NCBI GenBank assembly: GCA_041908165.1
Contig: JAYRFV010000136.1
Coordinates: forward strand, 32,414-96,413
From: JACQZU01 sp041908165
GTDB lineage: Bacteria > Acidobacteriota > Holophagae > Holophagales > Holophagaceae
Direction: 5' to 3'
DNA: 64,000 nucleotides
Position numbers and translations under genes: made by a program. The notes beneath the pieces were generated by a model. The model saw only the letters and a list, made by a program, of their open reading frames with translations. It was not told the DNA's origin and did no database searches. Below are positions 59,713 through 64,000 of this stretch, in pieces (the stretch's first letter is position 1; each line of letters starts with the position of its first letter).

Positions 59713-61665
59713 TCACTCCTGGTCTGGTTCGAGGTGGTAGGGAACGGAGATCACCACGACCTTCGGCTTGCTCATGAGCACCGCCTTCAGTCGCAGCGCC
59801 GTCTGGTTGTGCAGGACGTGCTCCCACCAGTGGCCGGTCACGAACTCGGGCAGGATCACCGTGATGGTGTACTCCGGCTCGTTGCGGCGGATCCGGTCCA
59901 GCTCCTCCACCAGCGGCTCGACCACTTTGCGGAAGGGGCTTTCCACCGCCCGCAGGGGGATGCCCTCGCTGTACTTGTGCCAGTCCGCCTTGAGCTTCTC
60001 GAGGCCCCTGCTCTCGTGGCCGTGCTCGTCGGGGAAGTCGATGGTGAGCGCCTCCACCTCGCCGCGCCCGCCGATGGCCTTGGCGTACTGGAGCGCCTCG
60101 ATGACGCCGCGGTGGATGCCCGAGACCAGCACCACCACGCGCTGCTTGCGGTGGTAGATGTCCTCGGTCCGGCTGGCGGCCAGGATCGCGCCGACCCGGA
60201 TGTAGTGCCGGCGGATGTTCAGGAACATCCAGACGATCGGGGGGATGAGCACGATCACGATCCAGGCCCCGCCGGCGAACTTGGTCAGGACGATGTCGAC
60301 CATGACCACGAAGGTCGCCGTGGCGCCGAGCCCATTGATGAAGGCCTTGGGCAGCCAGTGCGGGTCCTCCCCGCGCTTGCCGATCCAGCGCATGACCATG
60401 CCCGACTGGCTGATCGTGAAGCCCAGGAAGACGCCGAGGGCGTAGAGGGGAAGCAGCACGTCGGTGTTGGCGTGCAGCAGCCAGACCAGAAGCCCCGCCA
60501 TGGCGGTGAGGATCATGATCCCGTTCGAGAAGACCAGCCGTTCCCCGAGGGAGGCGAACTGCTTGGGCAGGAACTGGTCGCGGCTCATGATCGCCGCCAG
60601 CCGCGGGAAGTCGGCGTAGGCCGTGTTCGCCGCCACCACCAGGATGGCGAAGGTGAAGGCCTGGACGGTGAAGTAGGCGGCCCGGCCGAGTCCGCCGGAG
60701 GTGTCGCCGAGGATGGCCTTGGTGAGCTTCGAGAGCAGCGTCTCGGGCACCACCGACGGATCCGGGCTGTGCGAGTAGGTCACCCCGAAATGGTTGGCCA
60801 GGAAGGTGATGCCCAGGAACATGATGCCGAGCAGCACCACCATCCAGGTCATCGTCTTGGCGGCGTTGTGGGCGGTGGGCTCGCGGAAGGCGGTGACCCC
60901 GTCCGAGATCGCCTCGACCCCGGTCAGCGCCGTGCAGCCGGCGCTGAAGGCGCGCATGAACACCCACATCAGGGCGAGGCCGGTGACCGTGTGCGCACTG
61001 CCCGCGACCGCGTGGACCTCCTCCGCGGAGGCCGGGGCGCCCGAACCGAAGATCCAGCGGAAGAACCCGAGCACGATGATCGAGAGGATCGAGACCAGGA
61101 AGCCGTAGGTGGGCACCGCGAAGACCGCCCCGCTCTCCTTGATCCCGCGAAGGTTGGCCAGGGCCACCAGGCCGATCGCCACCAGGGTGAGCAGCACGTT
61201 GTGCCCGCGCAGCGCCGGGACCGCCGCGGTGATCGCGGCGATGCCCGCGGACACCGACACCGCCACGGTGAGGATGTAGTCCACCAGCAGGCTGGCGCCG
61301 GCGAGCAGGGCCGGGAGTTCGCCGAGGTTGTCCTTGGCCACCAGGTAGGCGCCGCCCCCGCCCGGGTAGGCCATGATCGTCTGGCGGTAGCTGACGGCGA
61401 GGATCGCCAGCAGGCCGACGATGCCGAGGGCCACCGGGACCGACAGCCCGAACAGGGCGGCGGCAGCTGCGCCCCCGATGGCTGCGGCACCCCCGTGTCC
61501 CGCTGCCGTGGACAGGCTGGCCATGATCTCCTGGGTCGCGTAGGCGGTCGACGACAGCGCGTCCGAACTGAACACCGACAGGCCGATGACGTTGCTGACC
61601 TTGGTGTGCTGGGTTTCCCCGGAGGCGAGCCGGCGGCCCAACAGGAAGCGCTTGAGGTCTGGCAT
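59713..61665 (-). CDS. KimA-like APC-superfamily potassium permease
   Basis: A 650-aa permease with twelve predicted transmembrane helices (residues about 15-455) and a ~190-residue cytosolic C-terminal domain. The sequence closely follows KimA: VIGLSVFSSDALSSTAYATQE, SYRQTIMAYPGGGGAYLVAK, GELPALLAGASLLVDYILTVAVSVSAG, AFSAGCTALTGVEAISDG and NHFGVTYSH. Bacillus KimA is a high-affinity K+/H+ symporter inhibited by cyclic di-AMP bound to the C-terminal domain. The tail here ends with VVISVPYHLEPDQ, as in KimA. ATG at 61665 follows the unknown gene by 10 bp. Confidence 0.85.
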   Translation of the reverse strand: MPDLKRFLLGRRLASGETQHTKVSNVIGLSVFSSDALSSTAYATQEIMASLSTAAGHGGAAAIGGAAAAALFGLSVPVALGIVGLLAILAVSYRQTIMAYPGGGGAYLVAKDNLGELPALLAGASLLVDYILTVAVSVSAGIAAITAAVPALRGHNVLLTLVAIGLVALANLRGIKESGAVFAVPTYGFLVSILSIIVLGFFRWIFGSGAPASAEEVHAVAGSAHTVTGLALMWVFMRAFSAGCTALTGVEAISDGVTAFREPTAHNAAKTMTWMVVLLGIMFLGITFLANHFGVTYSHSPDPSVVPETLLSKLTKAILGDTSGGLGRAAYFTVQAFTFAILVVAANTAYADFPRLAAIMSRDQFLPKQFASLGERLVFSNGIMILTAMAGLLVWLLHANTDVLLPLYALGVFLGFTISQSGMVMRWIGKRGEDPHWLPKAFINGLGATATFVVMVDIVLTKFAGGAWIVIVLIPPIVWMFLNIRRHYIRVGAILAASRTEDIYHRKQRVVVLVSGIHRGVIEALQYAKAIGGRGEVEALTIDFPDEHGHESRGLEKLKADWHKYSEGIPLRAVESPFRKVVEPLVEELDRIRRNEPEYTITVILPEFVTGHWWEHVLHNQTALRLKAVLMSKPKVVVISVPYHLEPDQE

Positions 61666-61675
61666 TCGGTTGATC

Positions 61676-62662
61676 CTACAGACCCGGGACGCCGGGCTCC
61701 ACTGCAAATGGTGCCGTGTCGCCGTCGCTGCCGTGGTGCGAGGTTCCCACCCGCCGCCGACCCGCAGGAGCAGGCCGCCAGGCGGTGGCCTCCACCAGGT
61801 GGGCCTGGCCCGGGGCCACCGGCCACAGCCAGCGTTCCCGCTGGTGCATGCCCAGCCCCAGCGCGGCCAGTTCCTGGTTCGGGTCCACCCCCGCCCAGGG
61901 ATCCTCCAGTTCCGCGGTGCCGGACCCGCCGATCTGACCGGGCCACGGATCGGTCCACACACCCAGGGAGAGATCCCGGCCGCCGTGCAGGACGCCGCGG
62001 TCGTAGACCAGCCACAGCTCGGCCCCGCTCCCGGCCAGGACCCGGAGCTGGGCGCGCATGAGCCTCGCCAGCCAGGCCTCCAGGGCCGCGGCCAGGTCCT
62101 CCGGCGGGAAGGGGTCCTCCCACCACGCGCCGAGCCGGTGGGCCAGCAACTGCTGCGCGACGCTCCCGTACTGGCCCATGACGTTGGCGGACAGGATCGT
62201 GCCGGGCCTCTCGATGCAAAGCCGGTGGCGGAGCGGCTCCGGCTCCGCGGGCAGCGACGGCAGCAGCCCCGCCAGGCGGGAACGGGCCGTGTCCAGCGGA
62301 CGCATCCGCTGCCTCCCCCAGCCCTCCTGGGCACAGCGGCGGGCCAGCCGGTCGAGGCCGGCCAGCCCCCCGGTCAGGTCCTCGAAGGACCAGGCCGGCC
62401 AGCGCCGGTGCCGCAGGAAGGTTCGGAGCCGGCTCCAGGGATCGGCGTCCCAGCCCAGGGTGCGGGGCGGCGCGATCGACCAGGGCACCTCCAGTCCCGA
62501 ACCGGCGCCCAGCACCCACAGCGGCTGGTCGCGGTCGGCGCGGGCCAGGCCGGCGCCGAGGAAGGCCCGGACCCGGCTGAGGTGCTCGCCCCAGGCCGCC
62601 CGGTCCCGGCCCAGGAAGGCCTTCTGCTCCCGGGCCAGCAGCTGGCCGATGACGCCGCCCAT
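61676..62662 (-). CDS. Unknown protein with Rossmann-like motif
   Basis: A 328-aa soluble protein. PLWVLGAGSGLEVPW (residues about 47-61) looks like the glycine-rich loop of a SAM- or nucleotide-binding Rossmann fold, followed by LGWDADPWSR with an acidic strand-2 end, as in class I methyltransferases. Methyltransferase motifs after that are not recognised. The C-terminal half is Trp-rich (AWWEDPF, WPAWSFEDL, LWLVYDRG). It is co-oriented with the KimA-like gene 10 bp downstream. A TAGGGT box ends 6 nt before its ATG, which suggests a leaderless transcript. Confidence 0.65.
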   Translation of the reverse strand: MGGVIGQLLAREQKAFLGRDRAAWGEHLSRVRAFLGAGLARADRDQPLWVLGAGSGLEVPWSIAPPRTLGWDADPWSRLRTFLRHRRWPAWSFEDLTGGLAGLDRLARRCAQEGWGRQRMRPLDTARSRLAGLLPSLPAEPEPLRHRLCIERPGTILSANVMGQYGSVAQQLLAHRLGAWWEDPFPPEDLAAALEAWLARLMRAQLRVLAGSGAELWLVYDRGVLHGGRDLSLGVWTDPWPGQIGGSGTAELEDPWAGVDPNQELAALGLGMHQRERWLWPVAPGQAHLVEATAWRPAPAGRRRVGTSHHGSDGDTAPFAVEPGVPGL

Positions 62663-62668
62663 GCCTCC

Positions 62669-62674
62669 ACCCTA
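62669..62674 (-). promoter_or_regulatory. -10 box of putative leaderless transcript
   Basis: TAGGGT on the minus strand ends 6 nt before the ATG at 62662. The GGAGG between them sits only 1 nt from the ATG, too close to serve as a normal ribosome site. Confidence 0.4.
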
Positions 62675-62706
62675 GCCGAATCTGGGACACTGGCCCTGGA
62701 GGTGCC

Positions 62707-63633
62707 ATGCCCCGCTACCCGCGACGCGCCGGCCGGGAGGTCCTGGAAGGCCATCCCCGGCTTCCGGAGTGGATCGTCAAGGAGCCGGTCCGGCTCGCCG
62801 ACCTGCACGCCATGAAGCGCGGCCTGCGCGACTCCGCCCTGCACACCGTCTGCGAGGAGGCGCGCTGCCCCAACCGCGCCCACTGCTTCACCCAGGGCAC
62901 CGCCACCTTCCTGCTGATGGGCGGCACCTGCACCCGGGCCTGCGGCTTCTGCAGCATCGCCAGCGGCCGGCCGGATCCCCTGGATCCCGGGGAACCGGAG
63001 CAGACCGCCGCGCGGGTGGCCGAGTTGGGCCTGCGCTTCGCCGTGCTTACCAGCGTCAACCGGGACGACCTCCCGGATGGCGGCGCCGGCCACTTCGCCG
63101 CGACCGTGCGCGCCATCCGCCGGCGCAACCCGGGCACCGGGGTCGAGGTGCTGACGCCGGACTTCTTCGGCGACCTGGAGGCGGTCACCACGGTGGTCGC
63201 CAGCGGCCCGGCGGTGTTCAACCACAACACCGAAACCGTGCCCAGCCTCTACCCCGAGGTCCGCCCGGCCGGCCGCTTCGAGCGCAGCCTGGCGGTGCTG
63301 CGCCACGCCAAGGCCACCGGCCGCGCACTGTTCGGCCCGGATTTCCGCACCAAGAGCGGGCTGATGCTCGGCCTCGGCGAGACCGAGGCCGAACTGGTGG
63401 AGGTGTTCGCCGCCCTGGCCGCGGCGGGGGTCGACATCCTCACCCTCGGCCAGTACCTGCGCCCCACCCGCCACCAGCTGCCGGTGCGGCGCTACGTGCC
63501 GCCGGAGGAATTCGCAGCGCTCGGCCGCCGGGCCAAAGCCTTCGGCTTCCGCACGGTCTACGCCGGGCCGCTGGTGCGCAGCAGCTTCAACGCCCACGAG
63601 GTGGCCGGCGCCGAGGGGATCGCGGTCCTGTAG
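62707..63633 (+). CDS. lipA: Lipoyl synthase
   Basis: A 308-aa radical-SAM enzyme that inserts two sulfurs into octanoyl-E2 or octanoyl-GcvH to make lipoyl groups. CEEARCPNRAHCF holds the auxiliary [4Fe-4S] cluster and MGGTCTRACGFCSI the radical-SAM CxxxCxxC. TSVNRDDLPDGGA and FNHNTETVPSLY are family blocks, and the C-terminal VRSSFNAHE gives the Arg-Ser-Ser motif. Length is normal. GGAGG lies 4 nt before the ATG at 62707. lipB is not in the window. Confidence 0.95.
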   Translation: MPRYPRRAGREVLEGHPRLPEWIVKEPVRLADLHAMKRGLRDSALHTVCEEARCPNRAHCFTQGTATFLLMGGTCTRACGFCSIASGRPDPLDPGEPEQTAARVAELGLRFAVLTSVNRDDLPDGGAGHFAATVRAIRRRNPGTGVEVLTPDFFGDLEAVTTVVASGPAVFNHNTETVPSLYPEVRPAGRFERSLAVLRHAKATGRALFGPDFRTKSGLMLGLGETEAELVEVFAALAAAGVDILTLGQYLRPTRHQLPVRRYVPPEEFAALGRRAKAFGFRTVYAGPLVRSSFNAHEVAGAEGIAVL

Positions 63634-63639
63634 TGCGGC

Positions 63640-64000
63640 CTAGAACCGCTTGACCAGCTGCAGCAGGCGCCGGTCCACCGGGTAGGTCCAGGGCAGGGTG
63701 CTGCGGTGGCGCAGGTAGGTGGCCACCAGCAGCCACTTGCGCGGCAGCGGCAGGGCCGCCTCGTAGCGCGGCCCGCGGGCATTGGCGATGAACCACCAGT
63801 CGTCCCCATTGAGGGGGGTGAAGGTGCCGCGTGCCTCGAAGCGCTGCCACACGTAGCCCACCTGCGGCCACCAGGGCCGGTTCCGGCTGCCGAGCCAGGC
63901 CTGGAACTCCGCTCCTTCCTGTTTCGTGTCCGGGTCCCGGTGGCGGATCGCCTTCAGCTCGACCGGGAGCACCCCGTGCCAGGTCACGGCCGCGCCCAGC
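63640..64000 (-). CDS. Outer-membrane protein C-terminus, 5' end outside window
   Basis: The minus-strand frame is open to the right edge, so the gene begins beyond the window and only about 120 C-terminal residues are seen. These alternate hydrophobic and polar residues with many Trp/Tyr (QVGYVWQRF, WWFIANARG, WLLVATYLRHR) and the chain ends in Phe, the signature of a protein inserted by BamA into the outer membrane. ELKAIRHR and DRRLLQLVKRF are typical strands. No family can be assigned from this fragment. It converges on lipA with 6 bp between. Confidence 0.7.
   Translation of the reverse strand, partial: LGAAVTWHGVLPVELKAIRHRDPDTKQEGAEFQAWLGSRNRPWWPQVGYVWQRFEARGTFTPLNGDDWWFIANARGPRYEAALPLPRKWLLVATYLRHRSTLPWTYPVDRRLLQLVKRF

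Noticed and set aside
61673..61678. TAGGAT 7 nt before the KimA-like ATG as another leaderless promoter
   Set aside because: It includes the TAG stop codon of the upstream gene in the same operon, so it may be coincidence and is not counted.

Overview
The window is dense, very GC-rich bacterial DNA of about 57 protein genes. No gap exceeds 200 bp, and I see no RNA genes, CRISPR arrays or insertion sequences. Gene content points to a flagellated, didermic, heterotrophic bacterium: flagellin with fliD/fliS/flaG, LolA-like and beta-barrel proteins, a DUF1800/DUF1501 pair, an MsbA-like exporter and many TPR proteins. The combination of high GC, DUF4388-TPR proteins, a Pro/Ala-rich Ser/Thr kinase, DUF5916 and glutaminyl cyclase suggests Acidobacteriota, class Holophagae (Geothrix/Holophaga-like). 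That placement is inference and was not checked by any search.

Region 1 (1-17.8 kb) is a flagellum and flagellin-modification island. A forward operon carries two SAM methyltransferases, a giant protein with the order TPR-GT41-TPR-GT41 (1767 aa) and a second TPR-GT41 protein (869 aa). It converges on a reverse operon coding for DUF6165, a GmhB-type heptose-bisphosphate phosphatase and a sugar-1-phosphate nucleotidyltransferase. A TPR plus heptosyltransferase-like (GT9) gene follows. It converges on a reverse flagellar operon: flagellin, flaG, fliD, fliS, a FliT-sized protein and the lysine methylase fliB. Together they look able to make an activated heptose-like sugar, attach glycans to Ser/Thr and methylate Lys on flagellin.

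Region 2 (18-30.6 kb) has a DUF4388-TPR protein divergent from a membrane Ser/Thr kinase. These are followed by rnc, a HisA-like barrel protein lacking one catalytic Asp, a leucine-rich-variant repeat protein, a lipoprotein, an ECF sigma factor with a likely membrane anti-sigma partner and a TPR/HEAT protein, an MsbA-like exporter and queA.

Region 3 (30.6-46.3 kb) is mostly single genes of metabolism and envelope: a lipoprotein with a C-x8-CH motif plus DUF1800 and DUF1501, a TauE/SafE permease, a degenerate PdeM-like metallophosphoesterase, DUF192, glutaminyl cyclase, DUF5916, a class V aminotransferase, a C45 acyltransferase-like protein, a DUF4442 hotdog protein, thyX and a lower-GC fibronectin-like secreted protein. 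Several of these genes have a TAnnnT-like box ending 5-6 nt before the ATG and no Shine-Dalgarno, as expected of leaderless mRNAs.

Region 4 (46.5-64 kb) holds a small transaldolase/F6P aldolase, an acyl-CoA carboxylase carboxyltransferase subunit, three tandem paralogous TPR proteins, a CPBP protease, an SDR oxidoreductase, a chemoreceptor, a WalJ-like MBL hydrolase, an OMP-like protein with a LolA-like protein, an FHA/TPR/zinc-ribbon operon, a KimA-like potassium permease with an unknown partner, lipA, and the end of an outer-membrane protein that runs off the window.
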